DNA from: Monilinia fructicola
Taxonomy: Eukaryota > Ascomycota > Leotiomycetes > Helotiales > Sclerotiniaceae
DNA length: 64,000 nt
Reading direction: 5' to 3'
Assembly (NCBI GenBank): GCA_008692225.1
Contig: VICG01000001.1
Coordinates: forward strand, 3,573,501-3,637,500
A program made the translations under genes and the position numbers. The notes under the pieces were generated by a model. It did not search any database. It had not been told where the DNA came from and saw only the letters and a list, made by a program, of their open reading frames with translations. Numbering within the stretch: position 1 is the first letter of the stretch; the number at the start of each line of letters is the position of its first letter. Of the stretch, positions 1-12,615 are shown in pieces.

Positions 1-1076
1 TCTTGATTATGTGGAACGGCACATCTTCCCTTGCATTTTTTTCCTTGACCGGCGTCTTCATCCAAAAAGGACCGTCTCCCTGGTTAAGCTTTTGTCACCA
101 CCAACGAGCCGTAGCGGAAACAATCAAGTTCTTGCACTTCATCGGCCCGCAAAGGTCCATTCGGTATCGGAGTCTCAATAATAGTCTCCAGTAGTGGTTG
201 CTACTGTGTAAATTCCACTGACTACAACAAACGAAAAAAAACACTTCAAAAGGAAAAACATAACAAAAAAAATGCCTCTTCCGCCTTCAATTTCGTTTCT
301 TCATTTTGCAATGAACCATCCTTCAATTTTCGTACCAAAGGTTGAGGAGACTGCCCTGGGAACTGTCACCATATCTTTGGTGTAAGGATACAAACCGGAA
401 AAAAAAAAACAATCTCAAAAACAGTTGAAAAAGAAAGCCACAAAAAAAAAAAATCTTTTCGCCCTCTTGACCATTCCATTCTATCTGGTCTTTGGTCTTT
501 CGCACTCTCGGACTATGTCAATATTCATAGGTAGAGCCCACTACACTGAATGCGCTTTCTGTTTCACCATGTTTTCCTCGAGAAAACAATCAACCCGAAT
601 ATTACTCAAGAGATTTCATTCTTGATCTTGATACTTCCAGCTTCTCTGTCTTGTGAGGACCTCATACTCACCAAACTTAACACTACCATGTATGCCTTCT
701 TCTAGGTAAACCCCATTTGACACTGGTCGCCTGCGGTCTTTCATGGAGACATCACCACCACCTCGTCATACCAAGTCTCAGTATCAAACTATGACTTTCG
801 CTACTAGCGACATCTAGAACAATTACTGCTTCTCTTCTAGATCAAGTCGCTATCAACACTGACATTCAATGTCAACACATTTATTTACGACGGCCATCGC
901 CGCCTCTTACCAACACTTAACTCCTTTGGACATTCGTCTCGCCAGCGAATTCTTTAGGAACATTACCACCAGCCTTAACTTCTCCGCTTCGGGATGTTTT
1001 CGATTTGTATTTTCGCCTCGCCAACGATTTTCATCTCGGACAACTTCTTTTGAGATTAATCCCCCTCCGACATCCG

Positions 1077-1206
1077 CCTCCAACCATGTCGCCTCCAACC
1101 ATCTCGCCTTCCACCATGTCGACCCCAAACATTACTCCGCCTCCAACCATGTCGACCCCAAACCTTACTCCGCCTCCAACCACGTCAACTTCAAACCTCA
1201 CTCTAA
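1077..1206. repeat. 33-bp minisatellite, three units plus degenerate lead-in
   Basis: Units at 1108-1140, 1141-1173 and 1174-1206 share the core CTCCAACCATGTCGACC with a few changes. A 15-bp partial unit is repeated twice just before (1077-1107). Because 33 is a multiple of three, several frames stay open across it; the plus frame 869-1267 would encode an 11-residue repeat with the core SASNHVDPK. It may be a coding low-complexity repeat or plain satellite DNA. Confidence 0.8.
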
Positions 1207-1950
1207 TGCTGGCAAGGAGTATGGGCATCTACTAACTCCCAAAAGACCAAAAACATGTGAAAAATAAAACGCGAAAAAAAAAGAACTTTCCTCTTCATTC
1301 AATACTCAGTAGCGATCTCACGAGATTCCCCTGCAGTCATTCAGCTTCGTCCTGCCAAAGGATTGCCCTCGGTGTCGGTCAACTCAGGCGTCGCATTTGA
1401 CAAAATTGGTACCACCATGTCCAAATTACTGGTGTCGAAAAATGTCCTTCCGCTAAACCAGCAGAACATTCGCGAAAGCAAACCTTTCCAAAAAAGAACT
1501 CTTACACCCCATCTTCCTCGAAACCTGGTCTTCATGTTTCTGAGACCAGATCACTTCAATCGCTTCCCACCCTCGACACTACATCTTTCGTCTTTCCCCT
1601 CTCCTTCGATTCTCACCGGTTTCTCGTCCACATTGATAAGTAGTGACGACTACAACGGACTTGGTTTCTTGGTATCGACCGGGGTTTGACTCGAGAGTCT
1701 TGTTGATCTCGCCATACTCTTGCGAGAAGGGCTCTCTTTCAACTACTCGACATCTTCATGCCCTCTACTTCTCCGCCCTGTTTATTTCATCATACACACC
1801 ACTTCATCTACCAAATACACACAACACCAAACACGCAACCCGCCACATGAGCGCCACATGAACGCCACGAAGCACGCAGCCACCGCCATCACGAAGCCGG
1901 AAAGGAAGGAGGAGAGAGAAGCAGAAGGTGGAAAAAAGACCCGTAGATAG

Positions 1951-2206
1951 TTCCATCTGGGGGCACGTCCGCCCAAGATGCGCAGAAAACCCACATATGT
2001 GACGCAGCACCTGGAAGAACCCAGGTGTCAAAGATGCCCATATTATGAGGGTGGAGGATTTGCTTACTTGCTTTCCATTTGGGGCACGTCCGCTCCAGGT
2101 GCGTCTGATTTTTTTTCCTAGGTTCGGATGCGTTGAAACCCACATATATGATGCAGCACTTGGGAGAATCCGAGTGTTAAAGATACCTATATGATGAGGG
2201 TGGTGG
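1951..2206. repeat. Imperfect direct duplication, two copies of about 110-135 bp
   Basis: Copy A (about 1951-2057) and copy B (about 2072-2206) share TTCCAT.TGGGGGCACGTCC at the left, an ACCCACATAT..GACGCAGCAC-like middle and TATGAGGGTGG at the right. Copy B has about 27 extra bases in its centre. On the minus strand each copy can encode a similar peptide with the core GIF.T...LP.AAS.MWV, but the two copies sit in different frames. This suggests a decayed, once-coding or mobile unit. Confidence 0.75.
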
Positions 2207-3511
2207 AGTCTGGGGTTTGGGGTTTTGTGCTTGTGTTTGGTTGAGTTTGTGCTTTGGGTTTGAGATGAGATGTTTATGTGAGTTGGGTGTGTTTGAATGC
2301 TCTTGGTGCATGGTGGATGATGTAATTGTTTCATGGTGGTTCTAACCGGTTGTGTTTGGGTGTTTTGGGCGAACTCTAAATGAAAGTGGTGGATATCCTG
2401 TCACGGTGGCCACGATGGGTAGATAATTCTTCGGTGTACTATACGAGTTGAGGTCTCCGAAAAGGTGACAGGAGGCTCAATATGACGGCTAGGGTCTAAG
2501 GATGGATGGTAATCAGCAAAGAATCTGTTTGATATAGGAGTGAAGGCGTTCAAGCCTGAGAGTTTGCAATATCCCTTTGGTCTGATATTTTCCAGGCAGA
2601 TAGGTCTATGAGAATTGAATATTGTACAATTTCCTTCCTTGTGTGATGATTTAAATGCGAGTATGATCAGTTTGTCCTTGTTTTGAATGTGATACTGGTA
2701 GGTATGGATTGAAAAAAGGTAGCTAGAAGAGGTAGCTTTGAAATCTAGGTAATTGACGATCAGATTGAGAAGGGGGGAAGTGGGGCTTACAACAGAACTC
2801 ATGATCTGATTTGATATCAAAGACGAAGTGAATTGAGAATATACTCAAGCTTTTCAAAGCTTGCTTGTTACGTTTTCTCGCTGCAAGTTTGTCTAAGTGG
2901 CTGCAGCGAAGTCGCTGTTTATGAAGACAAGGATAGGAGAGTAAGGGAAATGAATTATTTGTTTACTCATTAAGATATTAACCATAAATGGTGCTTCCGT
3001 CAAATCATTAGATCGTTTATACATAGCTTCATCGCAAGAGATGCCAAAGAAACCCTGTTATCTCGATGAATAACTAGCATAGCTATCCACGCCACTTCTG
3101 TAACATTTATCAATTTCTCCCTCAGCCTCCAAGCTCCTCATTGCTTTCATAAATTCTCCTAATCTGGGTATCCTTGAACCTAGGTAATCTTCTTCTCATA
3201 GCCCTAAGAAACAAAAAGGCAGTCGGTGACACCGCACCAACCACTCTTCAGCGAGCGTGTCTCTGTTTCTGTTATTGAAATTCTGCTTCGAAGGCGCATT
3301 TTCATCGCGTATAAGTATCCAGGTACCACAAGTAAGTTTGAGCTCTTCTAGCCTATCATTATCGTGTTGTTTCCAAATCCACCGCGACTCGGCTATTCAT
3401 GTTTTTGGTTCCCCATCGTTTGGAATGAGCGTGGCTAATTTCTCCAAGGGAATTTCATTCAATTTGAACCTTTAATAATATTGAAAGTTTTGTAGAAATG
3501 CAATATCCTTA

Positions 3512-4765
3512 TCATGTTCGAAGCTCGATGGGCCGCGGATTCCCATGGCCAAATCCATCGGGCAGTGTATGCTGATTATGATGTCCAGCGAAAGTCGAGA
3601 CAGGATTGTATTGCTTTTTTGAATTCCATACACGTTGACTGCTATATCTTATCCCATGGCAGTCCTCATAAATGGTATACAGAGCGTGAAGCCATTGGTC
3701 AAGTGCCGTTTCAGCAGCAGATATCACGTGATCTTCACGTGAATCTGATCGTAATTCCTTCCTGATCGATTCGTAGGCCTCGATCATCAGTAAAATCTCT
3801 AAGCTTGAAACTTTACTTCCTTGATCCTTTGAATGACCTGGGCAAAGTGTGGCTGTTAATTTGCTTGTTAGAAGATCTGAGCAGATCTGAAGGCTAATAT
3901 CTTCATCCGACACGGAGGTCTTCCCTGTTGGTTCATATGCCGGAGGAGCTACGTCCTTGAACTCGAAAGAATCATCCTTTCCATCGTCTTTGAATATTGA
4001 ACCCCGCGGTGAACTTCCCCCATCAGACCCGACAAGAGTTTCACAATCCGAGACTGTGGACGGTGATGTAGCATAGCTTTTGCAAAGATCTCGAAGACTC
4101 TCTTGGGACTTGATTTTTCGTAAAGTTCTCTTGGCTGGGTTGAGTGGTATATGAAGATCCATGTAAGAAGCTACACGTCGTCGTGGTAATACCGTCCGAT
4201 ACTCGTTGGCAAGATATTCTGAAGGGTCATTTTCCATCGCTTTTCGTTCCAATTGACCAATGAAGAAAACAGGGGTTTTAGCCCTTCTTCGTAAGCTCTC
4301 CATATTCTCGGTGGGATAGATTTCCTCGGAGGAATATATACTAATTGAATAATTTGAGGGGATTCGATGGACGAGATTATGATTAAAATTGATATTATCT
4401 TGAATTCGAGGAGGATGTTTTTCTTGCCGTACTGTTGTTCGTGATTGAGTTGTTAAAGAGTGTTGTTCATGTTCCGTCTCTTTCAAGCCTTTCAAGTCTC
4501 GACCCGCACAAGCATTGGCTACGTCATTATTACCATCATCATCACCAATTGTTTCGTCCTCTTCTTGCACCAACGTCAAACAGGATTGTACTCGGAAGTC
4601 TGTCAAAACTTCACTAAATATACGATGAGGAGAAACTTGATCTGTGGGCAGATCATTGATGAATGGAGCTTCCTTTTGAAGGCGATTTGTTTTCGTAAAA
4701 TCTTTTGGCCTTGGATTTTTAGGGGTTTTGTTGAGGCCAAAAAGATAGAGGATCATAGAAATCAT
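3512..4765 (-). CDS. Conserved-type hypothetical protein, 417 aa
   Basis: I do not recognise a named family. The protein is hydrophilic. Its central part is basic and Ser-rich, including a KSQESLRDL segment followed by a phosphorylatable SPSTVSDCETLVGS stretch and an APPAYEP proline patch. The C-terminal quarter is more ordered, with a helical segment around SLEILLMIEAYESI and QWLHALYTIY; from memory this looks like a domain seen in many unnamed filamentous-fungal proteins. There is no signal peptide. The first residues after Met4765 are hydrophobic (MISMILYLFGL) and may not be the true start, because a possible donor (ATGGTAAGAAG) lies about 40 bp upstream. It stands alone between two long spacers. 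Confidence 0.7.
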   Translation of the reverse strand: MISMILYLFGLNKTPKNPRPKDFTKTNRLQKEAPFINDLPTDQVSPHRIFSEVLTDFRVQSCLTLVQEEDETIGDDDGNNDVANACAGRDLKGLKETEHEQHSLTTQSRTTVRQEKHPPRIQDNINFNHNLVHRIPSNYSISIYSSEEIYPTENMESLRRRAKTPVFFIGQLERKAMENDPSEYLANEYRTVLPRRRVASYMDLHIPLNPAKRTLRKIKSQESLRDLCKSYATSPSTVSDCETLVGSDGGSSPRGSIFKDDGKDDSFEFKDVAPPAYEPTGKTSVSDEDISLQICSDLLTSKLTATLCPGHSKDQGSKVSSLEILLMIEAYESIRKELRSDSREDHVISAAETALDQWLHALYTIYEDCHGIRYSSQRVWNSKKQYNPVSTFAGHHNQHTLPDGFGHGNPRPIELRT

Positions 4766-7158
4766 GATGAAGGGGCTGTTGGTGTTTCTCGCTTCTTACC
4801 ATAAACAACCCAGCATGGACGGACGGTGTAGATGACAACAAATTTCCAACTAAGGGCTTTCTTCGACAGAGAAGAATTTCAATCGATTGATTATGTGTTA
4901 ACGGTTGTTCTCTGACCTAAGAGCTGAAGAAGCTATCAACGAGATATAACATCAGATGATATTACATTCGACCTTTTGATAGTGTGAGAAGTGAGAGTGA
5001 GAATTGAGAAGGCTGGTTGTGGCGCAACCAATTCATTGGGAAAAGCTGCGGATTAGTGGACGTTTGCTTTTTTATCACAACACCATGTATACTGTTCTTA
5101 CCTGCAGAGAAGAATCACTGAGCATCTTTGCCGTTGTGAGTTACATTATTTGCCAGATTATTCCCATTGACGAGCATGATGTGGTTGATTCGAATTATGT
5201 GCTTTTGGTGGCTGAAAGGTACTTTTATTGGTGTTGTCCTTCACCGATTATGTATGCTTACATGGCAAACTCCCCTCGCAAATGGCGGGCAAGTCCATCG
5301 GGCGTCGCTTGTGCATCATGAAAGACGGCAGAAGCTCACTGTTTTTATAGAAGTGCATTGAAATGGCTTTGGAATGAGGTGAGAGAAGAAGGAAAAGGGA
5401 AAAGGGAAAGGAAAGGTATATTTGAGGCAGGAAAGGTTGGTGAAAGTAAAGTGGCGGGGAGAAGTTGCATTACGGAGTACAGAGTAAGACGTTACATTTA
5501 CTCTATTATCAGAGTTACAACTTTCAAACGTGACACGATTTTAGTAACTCAGTGCTCAACTGCCGGTACCGGCACATAGATTCTAAAGGCTGCCCTCACA
5601 TGACCTTCCCTCTTCTCGACATTTCGTCGCAAACTTGATATCAGCACGTTGAGAAGATTTTAAACTATAGCCAGCGAGTTCGAAGAGGAATACTCATACT
5701 GTGCATAACTATCGATTTTAGGATATTCTCTTGTTACCAAGACTGCAATACTGTTCCTCGATCAATTGGCGACTTGAATGCGGCAGGATACGAACAAGGA
5801 TTGATGGGTGGTTCAGATTTCTACAATAGGAAAATCACATCAAGCCCAACCATGGCGAACATCTCTGAAATACAAGGCATTCCAGGTTCTGCTTATCTCA
5901 ACTACTTCGAGCAGTGAGCTTGTCGTCCCGTCAGCCATCTGCCAATACACACACAACTGCCGACGCGCCACTCGAAACTGCTCGATGCTGAATAACAAGT
6001 AACCTGATATCATTATTCTATCATATGCCTCCGTACCGAGTACAACACCAAATGAGAAACCAAGAATAACGTAAGATGATGCCCTCCCAAGGATCTCACG
6101 CCGCCCTCCGTCTTGTACTCATCCACGCCCTCGAGATCTCATGAATTCAGCGCATGCCAAAAAATATTCTCGTCGACCAACCTATGGTTCAAGATGAGTA
6201 TGTGGTTATGTAGACTATGACACGGTAATCTCTCCATTCATTTTCTGTGTCCTGCTTAGCTCATTTTCGAGGAACTTCCACATGTGCATGACTTTTATAC
6301 CCCCACAACGAGGTTTTCCTTGCTCACCGGCTGATAAGGCTAAGGCTGAAGAGGACAAAAGATCACACCGTCGTTGTTTCGTTCTATGTTCTATGATTGG
6401 CTATGTCAGCATTCAAAAAGCTTCAAGATAAGGTTAACCACCAATCTAAAATGCGGGGTGTGGAGAGAGCTGAATACTCAATACTCACGCCCTCGAGCTC
6501 AGTCCACCGGTGGTCATTTCTTTAGGTCATATGTTCTACAAGATTGCTTGATGGTTTATGGGTGAGTGATTCGAAGCGTGCGTGCGTGCGCACCTAGGTA
6601 TGTGGAACACATAGACTCGAATCTCGAATCTCAAATCTCAAATCTCAAATCTCATCACCTTATTTCAACAACCTCAAATTTGCTCTCAAATTTTGTTGTG
6701 GTCTTCGCCACCAATCATCGAGGCATTGCATTGAAGACTTGTATCTCGACACAGTAGTGTGTGTATTGGGAAATAGTTCTAGGCGTTAAGCAATTTGCGA
6801 CCGTAATCTTTCCCCCCTCTATCATCTTCACAGTTGGAGAACGAATTTTGATCAGTAATCATCACCGAATGCAGTCCTTGCCTTCAATGGTTCTCTTTTT
6901 TCTTCATTGGTTCTCGATTGTTACTAATCGCATATGACTCTTGAATGTATCAAGGTGAAAATGAGTAAGGTTATAGCATTTTCACCTCAGGAATAGGAAA
7001 GACCTTAGCTGAGATTTTTTAATATATCGCCGTATCACTGTATCACAAACCTCAAACCCCGCTCTCTACGTTTCATCTCATATTTATGGATTTTTTTTCT
7101 TTTGACGCTTTTTACATCATCAATCCATCATTACTAAAAATCGATTTCATACCAAGTC
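4766..7158. other. Spacer, no supported gene
   Basis: Only short frames without motifs are present. It holds a TACGGAGTA word at 5471, an ACCTAGGT word at 6592 and a 7-bp tandem repeat near 6.6 kb. The last 150 bp, which contain an AT-rich stretch and a T-run, are the likely promoter and leader of the propeller gene that starts at 7159. Confidence 0.6.
6619..6653. repeat. 7-bp tandem repeat (AAATCTC)5
   Basis: Five head-to-tail 7-mers are present: the first two read GAATCTC and the last three AAATCTC. Confidence 0.9.
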
Positions 7159-8205
7159 ATGGCAGAACACTTAGATGGGACCCCTTCCTGCTTACCATAC
7201 GATATTGTGGCCCGCTTTCCCATTGGGTATTTTCTTGAGAATATTGCCGTGAGATGTGATGGAACCCTTCTCGTCTCTAACATGACATCCGGCCAGATAT
7301 TCTATATCGATCCCAAGGACAAAAATCCTCAATCTACTGTACAAGTAGTCCATGATTTCAATAATACTTCGGAGGTGCCTCAAGAAGAGGTTGGAGAACA
7401 CGGCGCGTATGGCTCGAAATATCAAGCGGAAGCAATTGTCGAGCACCCGGATATAGCAGATATCTTTTATACGTTCTCTGGATTACATGGAAAGGCCGGC
7501 ACCTGGGCTGTGTATCGCTTAGATTTACGTCAATTCGACTCAGCCCGTGGATCAACGACAGTGAATGTCGAAAAGCTCATTGATGTTCCCGAAGCAGTAT
7601 GGTTAAATGGAGCTACAATGATTCCTCAAACTTCAGCTCTATTGATGGCTGATTCATCTCAAGGCAAACTTTTCGCCTTCAATCTTCGCACGGGGAAGCT
7701 TTCAATCTGGCTTCAAGATGAAGAATTGGGGAAAGTCACAACTCGTCCACCATGGCCTGGAATAAATGGTCTTCAGTATTTTAGGGGCTATATTTTTGGT
7801 ACAGTTTCGGACCGTGGCACGTTAGTAAGAATGCAAGTTGATAAAGATGGAGAGTACAAGAATGGGAGCTTAAAGATTGTAGCCAAGCAGTTGACAGGAG
7901 ATGATATGGCATTTGATTGTGAAGGGGATGCTTATGTGGCAACAAACCCAGCCCAAACAGTCTTGAAATTCGTCGGCATAGGTATACAAATTGAGCCACG
8001 AAGAGAGGAAAGAATCAGAATCCTGGGTGGCCTAGACCAGAAAGAAACAGCAGGACCAACCGCTTTGGCATTCGGGAGGACGATGGATGACAAAGACTGC
8101 ATCTATGTGACAACGAATGGTGGTCTTGTAAACCCTATCGGCGAAGATGGACCAGGGGAAGCGGTAATTGTCAAAGTTCGAGTTGGGTTAAAGGGTGAGG
8201 CATAA
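7159..8205 (+). CDS. SMP-30/gluconolactonase-like beta-propeller protein, 348 aa
   Basis: This is a single-exon gene. The sequence resembles fungal SMP-30/lactonase-like six-bladed propeller proteins: blade-like segments such as LENIAVRCDGTLLVSN near the start, WLNGATMIP and LLMADSSQGKLFAFN in the middle, and DDMAFDCEGDAYVATN and CIYVTTNGG towards the end. Family members hydrolyse lactones or act as metal-dependent esterases, and some sit in secondary-metabolite clusters. There is no signal peptide or membrane segment, so a cytosolic location is inferred. The Met at 7159 is the first in frame and is followed directly by family-like sequence. Its substrate cannot be told. A GH78-like glycosidase follows on the same strand about 1.4 kb on. 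Confidence 0.8.
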   Translation: MAEHLDGTPSCLPYDIVARFPIGYFLENIAVRCDGTLLVSNMTSGQIFYIDPKDKNPQSTVQVVHDFNNTSEVPQEEVGEHGAYGSKYQAEAIVEHPDIADIFYTFSGLHGKAGTWAVYRLDLRQFDSARGSTTVNVEKLIDVPEAVWLNGATMIPQTSALLMADSSQGKLFAFNLRTGKLSIWLQDEELGKVTTRPPWPGINGLQYFRGYIFGTVSDRGTLVRMQVDKDGEYKNGSLKIVAKQLTGDDMAFDCEGDAYVATNPAQTVLKFVGIGIQIEPRREERIRILGGLDQKETAGPTALAFGRTMDDKDCIYVTTNGGLVNPIGEDGPGEAVIVKVRVGLKGEA

Positions 8206-9618
8206 GAGATCTCGCTCAAATACTGAGCATTCTTCGTTAGTATCGAATAACCTCATTCACCACGTGAAACTCACATGATTGATCATCTATCGTCAGATTT
8301 ACATCTTGCTTTTGAACATTGCCCAACACGAATGTAAGAGGATACTTTCGCCCCTTCTTCTTCTTCCCCCATTTTTGTTATACTATCATAACAGCGCCGA
8401 TAAATCCTTTACAGCTCACCACAATCCAACACTTGGAGTCCAAATTACTTGATGCATTTCTCTTCGTGTAGCACGTGCACCATAATAAAGGAGGCCAACC
8501 AACGGAGAGTTATACAAATGCTCAATTTCATTCGTTCCAATTTTCTATCAGATAATTTCGCTATTGTTGTCTTGTACCTGGACCTTTCATTTGGTCATGC
8601 AACGTACAGCATTTGATCAATCTTAATTTTTAGCCTTGGGGAAGCCAACAATAATTCAAAAGTTGGAATCAAGAACATCAAGGGCCATTTATTTCAAATT
8701 AATATATCTAAAATGGCAGCTGAAGTTGCTCCATTTTATCTCATATGATTTAATCATTTTGATTATCATTCACATACAAGAAAATGTTGGTTTGAAAGCT
8801 CAGTCAACGTGACTATGAAGCTGCATAAGTTCTGGCCAATTAGAGGATGGTCTTGGTATGTACCCTTTACCTTCTTTATCCGGTATTTTATCCCTGTGTA
8901 GTCTTGCAGAAACTGACTCAAGACCCAAGAAAGAAGTTCACTGTACTCGCGAGAGAAAAGCCCGAAAAGCTACATTATACTCATCTGGGAAATAGTGATA
9001 CTATTGAAAACTATTGGGAAAAACTATTGGCCATTTTTCTCTTATTACATGATGTTTTTGGAAAACAGCCAGGTGGCTGTGGGACCTCGGTGACTTTACC
9101 AGATACGCGAGGCGCCTCACGCGCCTTCCAGTACGGTATTACGTTGAAACTTTAACGCGTTCTCTTGGATATGATTTGTCTCTCAAATGATTAGATCTGG
9201 TGGTCTATTTTAAGTGGTCGTCAATGGTCATTCGTTCTGATATATTTGACGTTGACATTAACGTTGGCATTAATCTCCGCTGTGCTTAATTCTGTGGTCG
9301 ATGATCATGGGGCTTTATCGCCAAAGGATCTACATGGGTCCAAGTTAGGTCTTCGTTAGTGCCCCCCTATTCACTACATTGAGCCACTTACCCCAGGCGC
9401 CTTGATGCGGAGAGAACTTGCCAGCTACGATTTAATCTTAAGGATTCAGAATTCGGTAAATCGGGTTATTGACTATCAAGGACGATAGAGCAGGAAGGGA
9501 ATGACCATTCCTACAAGGAAGTTGTTCTTCCATATAAAGCTATGAGCTTAGACAGAAAGGTACTGTAAAATCATTTCTTTCCAAGTGGACGCTACAACTT
9601 GAATTCTGGTCATTGAAC
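8206..9618. other. Spacer, no supported gene
   Basis: AT-rich. A 102-codon frame at 8847-9155 shows no family features and is not called. The right end serves as the upstream region of the GH78-like gene. Confidence 0.55.
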
Positions 9619-12009
9619 ATGTCTCCCCGTTCTTCTCCCTTCAGAGAGTTTTATCTAGCTCCTTTCCTTCTCTGCATCTTCGTTTTAACATCTTTAGTGG
9701 AGTCTTTACCACGATCTTCTACATATCAACTTCAAAATCACATACACTCAAAGAAAGATGACGTCAGTGGCACTCCAAGTTGGCAAAAATATGTCAGGGC
9801 TTCTTCCTCTAGCATAGTCGCACCTCAAAGCATCGTCACTACCTCAGGAAAAGTCACAAATCCCAACGGTCTACTCCAACAAGGTGGTGGAGTCACGACT
9901 TTGACCAGAGATAATGGATCAAATAACATACCTTCAATAACTGTCGATTTCGGACAGAATACTGTAGGATATTTGAGCATTAACTTCGCTGGTGCTTCAA
10001 GCGCAATCGCTGCTCCTGGATTAGACTAGCCTTCTCGGAAACTTTGCAGTATCTGTCTGACACTAGTGACTTTTCAAGATCAAATAATGTTAGTAACATA
10101 TCGAGTGTTAAAAAATACAATGTATTGATAGAATTTTAGGGCGATACAATCACACCCGGATCTGATCAGGTTTAAGAGAACTCTATGCTACTATGTGCAT
10201 GATTCGTTTGCTAACTCAAAACTATTCAGATCGCTGTTGGACAACAGCCTTATACTTGGACTGAATTCCATGGATGCCAACATGGTGGTAAGCAAGTATG
10301 TGCAGATGGCCTTCACGGTTTCCGATATGTCAGAATCTATCTCGACGTATTGGCCGCAGATTCCCCACATACTGTACCATACGGAAACGTATCCATCGAT
10401 TACTTGAGCTTAATCTTCTCGGGAGTACGTGGTACACCTGATACCTTCACCGGTTGGTTTCAAAGTTCTGATGAGAACCCTCAACCAATGGTGGTATGAC
10501 GGTGTATATACCAATGACATTGCAACCGATATTTTCAGCCTTAATACTAGCGATCCTCGAAACGCGTATAGTCCAACGCTTGATGGAAAACTGGTTCTTT
10601 TAGATGGCGCAAAGAGAGACAGGGATCCGTATGTTGGCGATATTGCAGTTGCTGGAAAGACCCTTTTCTTGTCACACAATGCACCTGAAGCATCTCGCAA
10701 TGTTTTGGCTGATTTGGCGGATCATCAACGTGCTGATGGATGGATCCCCCCTGCTTCTATGTATGTGACTCTAATAATTATTGATGGTGTTTACTAATGC
10801 CAGAATAGTGCCAACTATGATCTTCATCTTCTCGATTATCCATTATGGTGGGTAGTTTGTAGCTACGATCTATTAATGTATACAGGCGACAACAATTACA
10901 TTCAAACATACTACCACACACTGCTCAAAGTCCTAGACGGATTCTACCCATCAGTTACAGACACTAATACTAATCTCATCACCAAAGGAGTTGGTGTCTC
11001 TGGTGGCTACGGCGACTTTGCATTCCTTCCTCGTTCTGGCCCAGTAAGCTACTACAACGCCCTCTACGTCCTTGCCCTTCAGAACGCCGCTGTGATTGCA
11101 AAATCTCAAGGTCAATCTTCCGACGCCTCTCGCTGGCTCACCCGTGCCAAGACTGTATCAGACGCATTAAACTCCCATAATTTTGACAATTCTGTCGGCG
11201 CCTTCTTCGACGGATACTCCTCCGGGGGTTCTTGCGACAATACATTCTGCAATACTCACGCTCAAGATGGAAATTCTATATCCATCCTCGCGGGAGTCAC
11301 CAATTCTTCACGCTCGAATTCTATTCTCAACTATCTCAGCAAAGCCAATTCCCGGCCTTACGGCAACTCATTTTATGATAATGATGTTTTGTCTTCTGGA
11401 TTCTCTCAACGCGTTTATGCATTTATTTCCTATTTCGAGATTTCAGCTCGATTTAAGACAAATCTCGTATCAAGCGCCCTCGACGAAATCAGAAGATTAT
11501 ATGGATGGATGGCGAATAACGATCCAAAAGTCACTCAGTGGGAAGGCATCGGACCAAACGGAAGTCCATATGAACAAGGATTTACCAGCATGGCACACGG
11601 ATGGAGTACTGGAATCGTACCTGCGTTGAGCAACTATGTCTTGGGCGTTCTACCCACTGGACCCGGTTTTTCAACCTGGACCGTGAAACCCTATCCAGGA
11701 GATCTTTCCTGGGCCAAGGGTCAAGTTCCTACTCCTCGTGGTCCAATTAACGTGGATTGGAGTATCAATTCAGATGGATGGTTTGTCTTGAGTGTGGCAG
11801 CTCCGGCAGACACCACTGGAACGCTTAGTTTACCGGTTGCATTTGGAGGTAGTGCGAAACGTGATGCTAATGCAGAGGTTCTCGTAGATGGGAAGACGGC
11901 ATGGGATAATGGACCTGTAGCTTTTGATGCGAAGTTTGATAGCAGTGATGGATATATTAGCTTGGTTTTGCCGGGCGGTTCGACTCATAATATTACGGTC
12001 AAGGCCTAG
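9619..12009 (+). pseudogene. GH78-like alpha-L-rhamnosidase, broken by two 1-base frameshifts
   Basis: Homology is to secreted fungal six-hairpin glycosidases of the GH78 type, which remove terminal L-rhamnose from plant glycans or glycosides. The ATG at 9619 starts a signal peptide (hydrophobic run LAPFLLCIFVLTSLV). Deduced exons are 9619-10088, 10140-10169, 10230-10760 and 10808-12009, with introns of 51, 60 and 47 bp and good GT-AG ends. The C-terminal half is clean, with the (alpha/alpha)6 barrel signature MAHGWSTG and the terminal beta domain around FSTWTVKPYPGDLSW. Two lesions break the frame: one base missing near 10023-10026, leading at once to TAG at 10027-10029, and one extra C in the run 10478-10480. 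Sequence on both sides of each lesion still matches the family, so the decay is recent or is an assembly error. Intact length would be about 740 residues. Confidence 0.75.
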
Positions 12010-12615
12010 TGGTTGGGTCTTTATTCTTTTCTCTTGTATCTATTTGGGTCGATGGATGATTTTCACATTGGAATTGGTAAGTAACGAACTGGAGGTCTGC
12101 ACCAGAATCCTCAAGGTCTTGAAGGCTCAGCTGGGCAGGCTTGTGCTACAATTATTATGCATATTAGTATTGGCATTATTTCTCTGGATTGAAATAGTAA
12201 ATCACATATATTCTGATTCAAAGCACCCAATCATCCCTCGAAAATATCTCATGTGATATACCAGGGGGTGGCCTATCAATTCGTGCGACGCAAGGCCACC
12301 AACACAAATTCTCGGGAGTTGGCTGCGGTATATGACAACCTGCAATATTGACCCAAAATGGAACGTAATATCCTTCTCCAATCTACAAGGCTCTTCTAGC
12401 ATGTCATCCAAAATGAACTGCCAACTCCGAACACAACTCTTTAAAATTGGGCTTCTTGATTGTTAATTACGGGTGAATTCCCAGGATTCCCCTTTTACCA
12501 AGATTTGCTAAAACACTATCCCTTTCCCCTATTTCCAAGTATCCCCGGTACGTACATACGCAGCCTATCCCTAAGCACCAACCATACAACTGCCGAACAA
12601 CCAACCCATACCCAT
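12010..12615. other. Convergent 3' spacer
   Basis: This lies between the 3' ends of the GH78-like gene and the dehydrogenase fusion gene. I see no supported gene. Short frames extending into it are shadows of flanking sequence. Confidence 0.6.

Larger units (their letters stand above)
1..3511. other. Long spacer, no supported gene
   Basis: No open frame here resembles a known protein. The stretch has A-runs near 234-460, a 33-bp minisatellite near 1.1 kb and a duplicated unit near 2.0 kb (both listed separately). A 139-codon frame at 2401-2820 on the minus strand is the longest clean one, but it has no recognisable motif and I do not call it. One ACCTAGGT word lies at 3178. Confidence 0.6.

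Noticed and set aside
1804..2334. 176-codon minus-strand frame
   Set aside because: It is open mainly because it runs through the duplicated unit; it has no start context or family match, and the copies use different frames.
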